From Actinomycetes bacterium (GTDB taxonomy: Bacteria > Actinomycetota > Acidimicrobiia > Acidimicrobiales > Ilumatobacteraceae), in contig JAKOUY010000016.1 of assembly GCA_029782355.1 (NCBI GenBank), positions 248,001-312,000 of the forward strand: DNA of 64,000 nucleotides. Reading direction: 5' to 3'. Positions 15,659 through 23,924 of the stretch are shown here, piece after piece. The position numbers were made by a program, and so were the translations under genes. The notes below the pieces were generated by a model. That model was not told where the DNA came from. It saw only the letters and a list, made by a program, of their open reading frames with translations, and did no database searches. The stretch's first letter is position 1. The number at the start of each line of letters is the position of its first letter.

Positions 15659-17149
15659 TCACCCGCCGTCGAGCGGACCGCGCCGGGCCAACTCGGCTCG
15701 CGACCAGAAGCCGGGGAGGGGCCGGTGCCTGGCTCCTCCGGCGGCGTACGCCGCCAACCGGGCTCGCCCGTCCGCCGATCGGGCCTCGACGACGTCGAAC
15801 AGCACCTGCGGCCCGGCGGCGCGCAGCGTGGTGTCGGCCTCCGAGCGGCGCGCCGGCAGCTCGGTGGTCAGCACCAGCACCGGCACCTCGTCGCCGGCCC
15901 CGGCCAGGGCACTGGCCCGGCCGATGACCCGCCAGGCGACGTCGACCCGGGTCAGCCCGCCGCGCCGGGCGGTGAACGGACCACCGACCTCCACGTACCA
16001 CGGCTCGCCGGCGGCGTCGGTGGCCACCAGGTCGACGCTGACCCCCGTGCGCCGGACGCGGCGGGCCCGGTGGGTGATGTGGAAGCCGGCTTCGACCAGG
16101 GCGTCCTCGGCCATCCGGCGGGCGCCCAGCCCCGACGGCGAGACCTCGTCGAGGTGGCCCTCGGGCGATCCCGTCGACAGCGTGTCGGCGCGCCGGGCGT
16201 GGACCTCGGCGACCCGCTGGCGGGCCAGCTGGACGTAGTCGGCGTCCAGGTCGTAGCCCACGTACCGCCGGCCGAGCGCCGCGGCCGCGCACAGGGTCGA
16301 TCCGCTGCCCATGAACGGGTCGAGCACCAGGTCGTTCTCGAAGGTGTACAGGCGGATCAGCGCCTCGGGCAGCTCCACGGGGAACGGCGCCGGATGGCCG
16401 ACCCGCCGGGCGCTCTCGGCCGGGATCGACCACACGTCGAGGGTCGACGCGAGGAAGTCGTCGGCCAGCATCGTCGAGCGATGCGGCAGCCCCTCGGCCG
16501 CCCGGCGGGCCACCGATCGGGCCCGATCGAAGCGGCCCTTGCTGGCCACCACCACCCGCTCGGTCACGTCGCGCAGCACCGGGTTCGCCGCGCTGCGATA
16601 CGAGCCCCACGCGCAACTCCCGCTGGCTCCCTCGGCCTTCTGCCAGATCAGCTCGCCGCGCAGCAGCAGACCGAGACGGTCCTGGAGGATGTGGATGACG
16701 TCGGCCGACAGGCTGCGGTACGGGCGGCGACCGAGGTTGGCGACGTTGACGGCGATCCGCCCGCCCGGCTCCAGGGTGCGCACGCACTCGGCGAAGACCT
16801 CGGTCAGCAGTTCGAGGTACTCGAGGTAGGACCCCGGCACCCCGTCGCGACCCAGCTCCTCCTCGTACTGCTTCCCCGCGAAGTACGGCGGCGAGGTGAC
16901 CACCAGTGCCACCGAGCCGTCGGCGAGCTCGGACATCGAGCGGGCGTCGCCGAGGACGAACGGCTCGGCGACGTCGCCGGGTGGGGCGACGTGGTCGTCG
17001 GTGGAGAGCTGCGGGGCGACGAACCGGTCGTAGAAGGCCGAGCTGTCGTGGCTCTCCCGGGCGCCGACGCCGAAGTTGGAGGTCGACGTGCGTCGGCCGG
17101 CGACGCGCCGCCGCGAGCCAACCGGCGGGTCGGGCGGGCCGGCGCTCAC
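15659..17149 (-). CDS. DNA methyltransferase fused to a degenerate nuclease-like domain
   Basis: A 496-residue amino-methyltransferase. The catalytic motif TSPPY (near residue 87) precedes the SAM-binding motif DPFMGSGSTL (near 279), the beta-class order; TSPPY favours N4-cytosine, though N6-adenine is possible. After about residue 330 there is an extra domain resembling PD-(D/E)XK nucleases: VDLVA near 372 and WYVEVGG near 386, where the expected lysine is glycine. No separate restriction gene is nearby, so it may be a solitary epigenetic methylase. The GTG start lies seven bases after TAGTCT. It interrupts the usual rplI-dnaB adjacency. Confidence 0.85.
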   Translation of the reverse strand: MSAGPPDPPVGSRRRVAGRRTSTSNFGVGARESHDSSAFYDRFVAPQLSTDDHVAPPGDVAEPFVLGDARSMSELADGSVALVVTSPPYFAGKQYEEELGRDGVPGSYLEYLELLTEVFAECVRTLEPGGRIAVNVANLGRRPYRSLSADVIHILQDRLGLLLRGELIWQKAEGASGSCAWGSYRSAANPVLRDVTERVVVASKGRFDRARSVARRAAEGLPHRSTMLADDFLASTLDVWSIPAESARRVGHPAPFPVELPEALIRLYTFENDLVLDPFMGSGSTLCAAAALGRRYVGYDLDADYVQLARQRVAEVHARRADTLSTGSPEGHLDEVSPSGLGARRMAEDALVEAGFHITHRARRVRRTGVSVDLVATDAAGEPWYVEVGGPFTARRGGLTRVDVAWRVIGRASALAGAGDEVPVLVLTTELPARRSEADTTLRAAGPQVLFDVVEARSADGRARLAAYAAGGARHRPLPGFWSRAELARRGPLDGG

Positions 17150-17156
17150 CGGGCGC

Positions 17157-17162
17157 AGACTA
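17157..17162 (-). promoter_or_regulatory. -10 element, leaderless methyltransferase promoter
   Basis: TAGTCT on the minus strand ends seven bases before the GTG at 17149, inside the 28-base gap after rplI. Confidence 0.4.
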
Positions 17163-17177
17163 CCGAACGGGGACCGG

Positions 17178-17621
17178 CTACTTCTTGGTCACCGCCACGG
17201 TGATCGGGAACTCGACGTCGTGGTGCAGCTTGGCCGTGACGGTGTGCTCGCCGACCGTCTTGATGTGCTCGAGGTGCAGCTTGCGGCGGTCGAGGGTGAT
17301 GCCGGTCTGGGACTGGACGGCCTCGGCCACGTCGTGGGCGGTCACCGAGCCGAACAGCTTGCCCTCGGCGCCGGCCTTCATCGGGATGCTGATGACCTTG
17401 GCCACCAGCGCCGATGCCACCGTCTGGGCGGCCTCACGGTCGGCCTGATCGCGCAGGTCGCGGGCTCGGCGCATGGCCGCAGCCTGGCTGACCGCGCCGT
17501 CGGTGGCGACGATGCCGTGACCCTTGGGCAGCAAGAAGTTACGGGCGTAGCCGTCGCTGACCTCGACGATGTCGCCGCGCTTGCCCAGCCCGGCCCGATC
17601 ACTGCGGAGGATGACCTTCAT
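17178..17621 (-). CDS. rplI: ribosomal protein bL9
   Basis: Large-subunit protein of 147 residues, normal length. The N-terminal domain opens KVILRSDRAGLGKRGDIVEV with the family glycine/lysine signature, then the long connecting helix and the C-terminal rRNA-binding domain. It follows rpsR by two bases in the rpsF-ssb-rpsR-rplI operon. Confidence 0.97.
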   Translation of the reverse strand: MKVILRSDRAGLGKRGDIVEVSDGYARNFLLPKGHGIVATDGAVSQAAAMRRARDLRDQADREAAQTVASALVAKVISIPMKAGAEGKLFGSVTAHDVAEAVQSQTGITLDRRKLHLEHIKTVGEHTVTAKLHHDVEFPITVAVTKK

Positions 17622-17623
17622 GC

Positions 17624-18019
17624 TCAGGCCTCCGCCGTCTCGCCGGTGTCGGTCGACTCGATGGTGTCGTCGACCTGCTCGGGGGTCTCGGTGACCTCCT
17701 CGTTGCGCCGGCGGCCCTCGCCGTCGCCGCGGCCGCCGCGCCCGGTGCGGGTCTGGGCGACCCGCTTGGTGTAGGGCAACAGGGCCATCTCCCGGGCGTT
17801 CTTGATGGCCGTGGCGATGTCCCGCTGCTGCTGGACGTCGTTGCCGGTCACCCGCCGGTTGCGGATCTTGCTGCGGTCGCTGACGAAGCGGGTCAGCAGG
17901 TTGACGTCCTTGTAGTCGACGTACTCGACCTGCTCGGTCACCAGGACGCTGGTCTTCTTCTTGAACTTCTTGGCGCTGTCGCCCTTCGGGCTGCGCGCCT
18001 TGTTGCGCTTGCTGGTCAT
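17624..18019 (-). CDS. rpsR: ribosomal protein bS18 with acidic C-terminal tail
   Basis: Small-subunit protein; the S18 core (about residues 20-88) includes [17 protein letters not shown]. There are no zinc cysteines, so it is the C-minus type. The protein is 131 residues, against about 75-85 normally. The extra roughly 40 residues after VAQTRTGR are Gly/Arg-rich and then acidic ([16 protein letters not shown]). The reading frame is uninterrupted to a stop two bases before rplI, so this looks like a true extension. ATG 18019 is chosen over ATG 18024, which hits a stop at once. Confidence 0.95.
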   Translation of the reverse strand: MTSKRNKARSPKGDSAKKFKKKTSVLVTEQVEYVDYKDVNLLTRFVSDRSKIRNRRVTGNDVQQQRDIATAIKNAREMALLPYTKRVAQTRTGRGGRGDGEGRRRNEEVTETPEQVDDTIESTDTGETAEA

Positions 18020-18050
18020 GTCATGGGTTCTTTCGTCGGAACGGTGGGGG

Positions 18051-18497
18051 TCAGAACGGCTCTTCGTCGCCGTACACGGGATCGGGGGCGCGGCTGGCGC
18101 TGGGGGCCGACGAACCGCCACCGGACGAGCTCTGCCCGCCCTCGCGGGCGACGCGCTCGACCTCGGCGCGGGCCCAGCGCAGCGACGGCCCGATCTCGTC
18201 GGCGATCACCTCGACGATCGAGCGCTTGTCGCCTTGGGGTGTGTCCCACGAGCGCTGCTCGAGCCGGCCGGTGACGATGACGCGCATGCCCTTGTTCAGC
18301 GAGGCGGCGGCGTTCTCGGCCAGGGTGCCCCAGGCGACGACGTTGAAGAACGAGGTCTGCTCCTGCCACTCGCCGTTCTGCTGCCAGCGGCGGTTCACGG
18401 CGAGGCCGAAGCTGCAGTTGCCGCGGCCGCCGGTGGTGAAGCGGATCTCCGGGTCCTTGGTCAGGTTGCCGGTGAGGGTGACGGTGCTGTCGGCCAT
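18051..18497 (-). CDS. ssb: single-stranded DNA-binding protein
   Basis: A 148-residue SSB that coats single-stranded DNA at forks. The OB fold covers about residues 1-110 ([16 protein letters not shown]), then a Ser/Gly linker, then the acidic partner-binding tip DEEPF. The ATG at 18497 has a strong Shine-Dalgarno AAGGAGG seven bases upstream. It lies between rpsF and rpsR as in most bacteria. Confidence 0.97.
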   Translation of the reverse strand: MADSTVTLTGNLTKDPEIRFTTGGRGNCSFGLAVNRRWQQNGEWQEQTSFFNVVAWGTLAENAAASLNKGMRVIVTGRLEQRSWDTPQGDKRSIVEVIADEIGPSLRWARAEVERVAREGGQSSSGGGSSAPSASRAPDPVYGDEEPF

Positions 18498-18522
18498 GTC
18501 GGGCCTCCTTGGTGGTGCAGCC

Positions 18523-18852
18523 TCAGGCTGCGGAGCCCATGCCGCGGCGGGCAGCCTCGGCGTCGGGCAGGCGGATGAGCTTGTGGCGGACGATGTCGTC
18601 AGCGATGCGCAGCGTGCGCTCCAGGTCGTCGAGCGCCCCGCCGGGGGCCTCGACGTTGAGCACGATGTAGTAGCCGTACTCCTTCTTGTCGATCGGGTAG
18701 GCGAACTGCCGCTTGCCCCACCAATCCGGCTTGCCGTGGACCGAGCCACCCGCAGCCGTGATCGAGTCGCTCAACGACTTGGTCCACGCCTGGGCGGCGG
18801 TCTCTTCGACATCGCCGTCGACGATGACCATCAATTCATAGGCACGCGCCAT
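18523..18852 (-). CDS. rpsF: ribosomal protein bS6
   Basis: Small-subunit protein of 109 residues that binds S18 on 16S rRNA. It starts MARAYELMVIVDGD and contains the family region KRQFAYPIDKKEYGYY. GGGAGG lies nine bases before the ATG. First gene of the rpsF-ssb-rpsR-rplI operon. Confidence 0.96.
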   Translation of the reverse strand: MARAYELMVIVDGDVEETAAQAWTKSLSDSITAAGGSVHGKPDWWGKRQFAYPIDKKEYGYYIVLNVEAPGGALDDLERTLRIADDIVRHKLIRLPDAEAARRGMGSAA

Positions 18853-18923
18853 GCGTGCAACCTCCCTTCGGACCCGGCGGGCGCCGGGGCCCCTGGACGG
18901 GGCAGGGCCAATATGACCCGGCA

Positions 18924-18929
18924 AGTGTA
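18924..18929 (-). promoter_or_regulatory. candidate -10 of the rpsF operon
   Basis: TACACT on the minus strand, 71 bases before the rpsF ATG, giving a normal leader with a Shine-Dalgarno. No convincing -35 was found. Confidence 0.3.
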
Positions 18930-19000
18930 GCGGGGGGCGTCGCCGACCACGCCGTCGATGCTGCTCCACGGGTGTCATGCGGATCTGCGGCGGGCGCCGA

Positions 19001-19006
19001 TACGGT
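19001..19006 (+). promoter_or_regulatory. -10 element, leaderless DinB-like gene
   Basis: TACGGT ends seven bases before the GTG at 19014 and so argues for that start over the GTG at 19005. Confidence 0.4.
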
Positions 19007-19013
19007 GCATCAC

Positions 19014-19598
19014 GTGGATCTGCTCGGTTGGATCACCGCCGATCTGGCGGCGATGCGCCAGCGACTAGACGACGGCGTGCTCGGCCTGGTGCCCGTCGAG
19101 CGGTGGGCCGAACAGGCCGACGGTGGTGGCTCGTCGATCAACCACCTCGTCCTGCACCTCGCCCGCCACCAGGACCTGGCGGTGAACACGGCCATCCGCA
19201 ACCGGGCTCCCCTGTTCGCCGCCCACGCCGCGGCGCTCGGCATGCACGACCCGGCGCCCGCCGCCGGGCTGGCCGAGCGGGAGGACCGCCACGTCACCGG
19301 GGGGCTGACGCCCGATGCCCTGCGCCGGTACGTGGCCGCGGTGTTCGACGGCACGGCCCGCTGGTTGCGCGGGCCGGCAGCGCAGGACCCGGATGGCCTG
19401 CTCGACACCATCCCGCCCACCTCCCGGCGCCTCGCCGCCAAGGGGGCGATCTCGGTCGACGAGGCCGGTTGGCTGCATCGCATGTGGGATGGTCGATCGA
19501 TCGGCTGGCTGGTCCAATGGCCGGTGGTCGGCCACGGCCACACCCACGTGGGCGAAGCGACCTCGGTGCGCAACCGCCTCGGGTTCAGCCCCTTCTGA
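19014..19598 (+). CDS. DinB-like metalloenzyme superfamily protein
   Basis: A 194-residue all-helical protein resembling the DinB/maleylpyruvate-isomerase superfamily, whose members bind a metal through three histidines and often act as thiol-dependent S-transferases. Candidate ligands are the His residues in SINHLVLHLARH (about residue 45) and in VVGHGHTHVGEA near the C-terminus. The start is set by the TACGGT hexamer. It converges on the DUF5318 gene, 15 bases apart. The specific reaction is unknown. Confidence 0.7.
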   Translation: MDLLGWITADLAAMRQRLDDGVLGLVPVERWAEQADGGGSSINHLVLHLARHQDLAVNTAIRNRAPLFAAHAAALGMHDPAPAAGLAEREDRHVTGGLTPDALRRYVAAVFDGTARWLRGPAAQDPDGLLDTIPPTSRRLAAKGAISVDEAGWLHRMWDGRSIGWLVQWPVVGHGHTHVGEATSVRNRLGFSPF

Positions 19599-19613
19599 CC
19601 GCCTCGCCGGCGA

Positions 19614-20027
19614 TCAGCCGGTGCGCCGGGCCCGGCGCCCGCCGAGCGGCAGGGCGCGCAGCAGATGGTGCCAACGGCACTCGACGCACGCCTCGACCAC
19701 GTAGGCGGTGAACTCGTCGGTGCGCACGTCGAGCTTGGCCAGCTCGGCGGCGGTGGACACGCAACGTCCGTGGGCGGGCAGGCGCGGCCCGAAGACGTAG
19801 GTCACCAGGCGCAGCGCCGGCTCCTGGCAGATCGGGCAGGGAACCGATGCCGGGGCGCCGACGTTCGTGGCGGCACGGATCAGCTCCGGGTGGGCATCAC
19901 AGACCTGGTCGGGTCGCAGCCGGCCGCGGCGGAACTCGTTGATCAGGTGGCGGCGGGCCATCCGATGGTCGACGACCCCCGCGCCGCGGCGCAGCATCGC
20001 CTCGCCGAAGGCCGGTTCCGCGGTCAT
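19614..20027 (-). CDS. DUF5318 actinobacterial zinc-ribbon protein
   Basis: A 137-residue protein similar to mycobacterial Rv0049: a helical N-terminus with VCDAHPELIRAA, then CPIC and CVEC pairs making a probable zinc ribbon, with VTYVFGPRL between them. In mycobacteria the relative also lies near rpsF-ssb-rpsR. The role is not known. The ATG at 20027 follows TAGCCT with an eight-base gap. It is divergent from the methyltransferase gene at 20081. Confidence 0.85.
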   Translation of the reverse strand: MTAEPAFGEAMLRRGAGVVDHRMARRHLINEFRRGRLRPDQVCDAHPELIRAATNVGAPASVPCPICQEPALRLVTYVFGPRLPAHGRCVSTAAELAKLDVRTDEFTAYVVEACVECRWHHLLRALPLGGRRARRTG

Positions 20028-20035
20028 GGCCGGCC

Positions 20036-20041
20036 AGGCTA
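20036..20041 (-). promoter_or_regulatory. -10 element, DUF5318 gene
   Basis: TAGCCT on the minus strand ends eight bases before the ATG at 20027. Confidence 0.35.
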
Positions 20042-20080
20042 TCCCCCGCTCCGACGGCCCCAGGGAGCACACTGGGCCGC

Positions 20081-20656
20081 ATGACGATCTCCTATGGCGC
20101 GCACGTCGCCGACGACGGCGAGCTCCGCCTGTGCGGCGACCTGGCCGGCAAGCGAGCGCTCGAACTGGGCGTCGCCGACCCGCCGAACGCGGTGACCATG
20201 GCCGTTGCCGGGGCCAAGGTGATCGCCATCGATCCCGACGGCGACCGCCTCGCCGCGGTGCGCGGCGCAGCCACGGCCGCCGAGGTCCACGTCGAGTGCC
20301 GCCATCACCAGCTGGCCGACCTGGGAGATCTGACCAGCGGCTCGGTCGACCTGGTGCTGGCGGTCCACGCGCTCGGGAGGGTCGACGACATCAACCGCCT
20401 GTTCCGCCAGGTCCACCGGGTGCTGAAGGTCGGGGCCAGCTTCGTGGTCAGCCTGCCCCACCCGGTGGCGGCGATGCTGGATCAGCACGGCTCGCTCACG
20501 GCCCGCTACGGGGCGACCTCGCCCACCTGGAGCGAGCTGTACGCCGCGTTCGAGCGGACCAACTTCCACGTCGACGCGATCCACGAACTGGCCGCTTCGA
20601 CGCACGACCTGGCCCCGGCCGAACTGGTCCTGCGGGCACGCAAGCAGGGCAACTGA
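20081..20656 (+). CDS. class I SAM-dependent methyltransferase
   Basis: A 191-residue Rossmann-fold methyltransferase. Motif I is slightly unusual (ALELGVADPPNAVTM), motif II ends in the acidic residue of VIAIDPDGDRL, and motif IV is VDLVLAVHALGRV followed by FRQVHRVLKVGASFV. These are the methyltransferase type 11 features. The substrate is unknown. CACACT, a variant hexamer, ends seven bases before the ATG. It converges on the WYL regulator with four bases between. Confidence 0.8.
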   Translation: MTISYGAHVADDGELRLCGDLAGKRALELGVADPPNAVTMAVAGAKVIAIDPDGDRLAAVRGAATAAEVHVECRHHQLADLGDLTSGSVDLVLAVHALGRVDDINRLFRQVHRVLKVGASFVVSLPHPVAAMLDQHGSLTARYGATSPTWSELYAAFERTNFHVDAIHELAASTHDLAPAELVLRARKQGN

Positions 20657-20660
20657 CGGG

Positions 20661-21629
20661 TCACCTGCCGGCCGGGCGATCGACGCTCCCGGCCAACCGG
20701 CCGGCCAGCTCGGCCAGCGCCTGGCGGACCTCGGGCCCCGCCACGACACGGAACGGAACGCGGATCCGGGCCAGCTGCTCGGCGTACCACACCGGCTCAC
20801 TGGTCGAGCCGATCACCCGGCAGTGCTCGTCGTCGACGGCCTCGAGCCGTCCGAGGGCGCCCGACACCATCCAGCGGATCCGCTCGATCGGGGCCTCGAC
20901 GTGCACCTCGACCGGGTACTCCCACCCCTCGGCCAGGTGCTCCTCGAGCGCCCGCACGGGGTCGAGATCGATCGGCGGCTCGACGTCGACGTTGAGCTGC
21001 TGGACGGCGCCGACCCGGTCGATGCGGTAGGCCCGCCGAGCACCGCGACCCACGGACCAGCACAGCAGGTACCACCGCCCGTGGCGCACGACGACGGCCC
21101 ACGGATCCACCTCCTCGGTCCAGGCGGTCCCGGCCTCCGAGCGGTAGTCGATGCGCACCCGGTGGCGCGCCGCGCAGGCCTCGACTACGGCGGAGATGAT
21201 CGCCGGGTCGGCGCGCACCGCGGCCCGGTCTCGAGCGGCGCGGGCGGTGCGCCGGACCCGCTCCGCCGGTGTGACCACGGCCGCCGGGAGCGCGCTCATC
21301 AGCTTGTCGAGCGCGCTGCCCACCGGCCCGTGAGGGTCGGCGGCGTCGTGATGACCGTCGAGTGCCGCCATCACCAGGCCCAGTGCCTCGGAGGCGGTGA
21401 AGCTCATCGGGGCCAAGCGCACGCTGCGTCCCAGGCGGTACCCACCGAACGGGCCGCGTTCGCCCTCCACCGGCACGCCGGCCTGGCGAAGGATCGCCGC
21501 GTAGCGCCGGGCGGCGCGGTCGGAGACGCCCAGCTCGTCGGCCAGCTCCCGGGCGGTGATGCCCGGGCGGCGCTGGATGCACTGCAACGCCAGCAGGGCT
21601 CGGGCGGTCGGGGTCGACTCGGCGGACAT
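20661..21629 (-). CDS. WYL-domain transcriptional regulator
   Basis: A 322-residue regulator: an N-terminal helix-turn-helix (GITARELADELGVSDRAARR, about residues 24-43), a WYL ligand-sensing domain (about 140-225, with WAVVVRHGRWYLLCW) and a WCX-type C-terminal extension. It is divergent from the VOC gene across 83 bases that contain a perfect 19-bp inverted repeat. WYL proteins sense nucleic acids or small ligands; the effector is unknown. CACACT ends six bases before the ATG. Confidence 0.88.
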   Translation of the reverse strand: MSAESTPTARALLALQCIQRRPGITARELADELGVSDRAARRYAAILRQAGVPVEGERGPFGGYRLGRSVRLAPMSFTASEALGLVMAALDGHHDAADPHGPVGSALDKLMSALPAAVVTPAERVRRTARAARDRAAVRADPAIISAVVEACAARHRVRIDYRSEAGTAWTEEVDPWAVVVRHGRWYLLCWSVGRGARRAYRIDRVGAVQQLNVDVEPPIDLDPVRALEEHLAEGWEYPVEVHVEAPIERIRWMVSGALGRLEAVDDEHCRVIGSTSEPVWYAEQLARIRVPFRVVAGPEVRQALAELAGRLAGSVDRPAGR

Positions 21630-21649
21630 CTCTCCAGTGTGCTCCGCAC

Positions 21650-21668
21650 CCGGACGCCGATCGTCCGG
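21650..21668. promoter_or_regulatory. inverted repeat, candidate WYL-regulator operator
   Basis: Perfect arms CCGGACG and CGTCCGG with a five-base spacer CCGAT, in the divergent region between the WYL regulator and the VOC gene and just before the candidate VOC -10 TACCGT (21680-21685). Confidence 0.45.
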
Positions 21669-21712
21669 ATCCCGTCCTACCGTGGCCCGGCACGCCGTCG
21701 AAGGGAGACCCC

Positions 21713-22081
21713 GTGGACATCACCCGATTCAGCGTCGTGTTCGACGCCGCCGACCTGCTGGCCGAGAGCACCTTCTGGGCCGGCATGCTCGGCGGATCCG
21801 TCGAGATGGCCGCCGAGGACTGGCACCGGGTGAGCGATGCCGCCGGCGCCCATTGCGTGTCCGTCCAGCTGGCCCCCGATCATGTCCCCCCGCAGTGGCC
21901 GGACGGGTCGCCCCAGCAGGTCCACCTCGACCTGTACGTCGACGACATCCGCGACGCGCACGGCCAGGCCATCGCCCTCGGTGCGCGGCTGTTGCAGGCA
22001 GCCGACGATCTCGACGCCGCCGACGGGTTCCAGGTCTACGCCGACCCGGCCGGCCACCCCTTCTGCCTCTGCTGGGGCTGA
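21713..22081 (+). CDS. VOC (glyoxalase/bleomycin-resistance fold) protein
   Basis: A 122-residue vicinal-oxygen-chelate protein made of paired beta-alpha-beta-beta-beta units. It begins DITRFSVVFDAADLLAESTFW and ends VYADPAGHPFCLCW. Candidate metal ligands are His72 in VHLDLYVDD and the histidine of PAGHPF. The GTG has AAGGGAG upstream. It is divergent from the WYL regulator, which probably controls it. The substrate is unknown. Confidence 0.82.
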   Translation: MDITRFSVVFDAADLLAESTFWAGMLGGSVEMAAEDWHRVSDAAGAHCVSVQLAPDHVPPQWPDGSPQQVHLDLYVDDIRDAHGQAIALGARLLQAADDLDAADGFQVYADPAGHPFCLCWG

Positions 22082-22118
22082 GCCAGCCGGTGCCGGACCG
22101 CTCGCCGCGGCGGCCGCG

Positions 22119-23924
22119 CTACAGCCGCCCGGCCGCTGCGGCGGCCGTCTCGGCGGCGTCGATCTGGGCGTCGAGCAGCGACAGGCCGCCGTCCCAGAAG
22201 CCGGGGTCGGCGAGATCGCAGCCGACGATCCGGCCGAGCTCCTCGGGCGGCATCGACCCACCGGCGCCCAGCAGGTGCAGGTAGCGCGAGGTGAAGTCCG
22301 GTCCCTGCACCTGGGCCTGGTGGTACACGCTCATGGCCAGCAACTGGCCGAAGGCGTAGGCATAGACGTAGCCGGGCGAGCCGATGAAGTGCGGGATGTA
22401 GCTCCACCACGTGCGGTACCCGGGAGTGATCTCCACCCCGTCGCCCAACATCGCGCCCTGGGTGTCGGCCCAGATCGTGTTGAGCCGCTCGATCGACAGC
22501 TCGCCCTCGGCCCGGCGGGCGGTGTGCACCCCGTGCTCGAAGCGGTTCATCGCCACCTGGCGGAACACCGTGGCGATGCCGCCGTCGATCGACTCGGCCA
22601 GCAGCGCCAGGCGGTCGTTGGGGTCGGTCGCCTCGGCCAGCAACGCGCCGAACGTCAGCTGCTCGCCGAACACCGACGCCGTCTCGGCCATCGTCAACGG
22701 GGTGGCCTGGCTGAACACGGTCTGGCGGCGAGACAGGTAGGCGTGCACGCCGTGACCGAGCTCGTGGGCCAGGGTCAGCACGTCGCCGCGCCGGGACGTC
22801 CAGTTCAGCAGCACGTACGGGTGATGGGTGGGAACGGTGTAGGCGCAGAACGCCCCGAAGCGCTTCCCGGGGCGGGTGCCGGCGTCGATCCACCGCCGGT
22901 CGAAGAACTCCTGGCACACGTCGGCCAGCTCCGGACTGAAGGCCCGGTAGGCGTCGAGCACGATGCGCGATCCCTCGGAGAACCCGTAGGTCCGGTCGCT
23001 GGTGGCCACGCTGGCCATCCGGTCGTAGTCGCGCAGCCGGTCGACGCCGAGCAGGCGGGCCTTCAGCCGGTACCAGCGCTGGGGCAGGTCGTAGCGGTGC
23101 TGCACGGCGTCGACCAGCGCCTCGACCGACTCGTCGGAGGCCTCGTTGTCCAGGTTGCGCGACGAGATCCACGTCGGGAAGCGGCGCAGCTCGTCGTCGG
23201 TCGCCTTGTCGGCGGCCAGGGTGTTGAGGATGAACGCCCGGGTGGCCATCCCGGGCACCAGCGCCGCGGTGACCGCCTCGGCGTGGACCCGGCGCTGCTC
23301 GGGGTCCGTGCTGCGCAGCCCGGCCAGTCCGAGCTCCAGCGTCGCCGGAGCGCCGTCGAGCTCGACCGAGATGGCCGACACCTGCTCGTCGAACAGGCGG
23401 ACCCAGGCCGAGCGCCCGGTCACCGCCTTGCGTGCCAGGAGTTGCTCGGACCGCTCGTCGAGGAGGTGGTCGCGCATCGCCCGGACCACGGCGAGGTGAT
23501 GGGCGTAGCGCGCCAGTGCCGGATCGGCCATCAGCGCCTCGGCCCGCTCGGCGGGCGCCGCCGCCCACTCCAGATCGACGAACACCACTCGGGTGCCGAG
23601 CTCGGTGGCCCGCTCCTGGGCGCGCTGCATGGTGGCCGCCACCGCCGGGTCGTCGGTGGCGGTGCACCACGCCAGCTCGGCCCACTCCGTGGCCCGGCGG
23701 ACCAGTTCGGTGAACTGCGCCAGGTGGTCGAGCAGCGCGGCGACGGCCACCGCGTCGAGCCCGGCGACGTGGCCGCGATACTGCTGGACGTCGTCGGCGA
23801 TGGTCTCGGCCGCGTCGAAGGCGGCATCCATCCCGCCGACCTCGTCCATCATCGGGTCGAGGTCCCAGCGGACGTCGTTGCCGTCGTCGGGGGTCACGCC
23901 GGCCGGTTGATCGAGGAGGGTCAT
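22119..23924 (-). CDS. pepF: M3-family oligoendopeptidase (PepF type)
   Basis: A 601-residue cytoplasmic zinc endopeptidase that cleaves short peptides. The active site HELGH lies in TLAHELGHGVHAYLS near residue 386, with the third ligand Glu in MAETASVFGEQL. Length and layout fit the PepF/M3B group. Its ATG overlaps the stop of the CCA-adding enzyme (ATGA 23921-23924), so it ends the HDAC-cca-pepF operon. Confidence 0.92.
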   Translation of the reverse strand: MTLLDQPAGVTPDDGNDVRWDLDPMMDEVGGMDAAFDAAETIADDVQQYRGHVAGLDAVAVAALLDHLAQFTELVRRATEWAELAWCTATDDPAVAATMQRAQERATELGTRVVFVDLEWAAAPAERAEALMADPALARYAHHLAVVRAMRDHLLDERSEQLLARKAVTGRSAWVRLFDEQVSAISVELDGAPATLELGLAGLRSTDPEQRRVHAEAVTAALVPGMATRAFILNTLAADKATDDELRRFPTWISSRNLDNEASDESVEALVDAVQHRYDLPQRWYRLKARLLGVDRLRDYDRMASVATSDRTYGFSEGSRIVLDAYRAFSPELADVCQEFFDRRWIDAGTRPGKRFGAFCAYTVPTHHPYVLLNWTSRRGDVLTLAHELGHGVHAYLSRRQTVFSQATPLTMAETASVFGEQLTFGALLAEATDPNDRLALLAESIDGGIATVFRQVAMNRFEHGVHTARRAEGELSIERLNTIWADTQGAMLGDGVEITPGYRTWWSYIPHFIGSPGYVYAYAFGQLLAMSVYHQAQVQGPDFTSRYLHLLGAGGSMPPEELGRIVGCDLADPGFWDGGLSLLDAQIDAAETAAAAAGRL

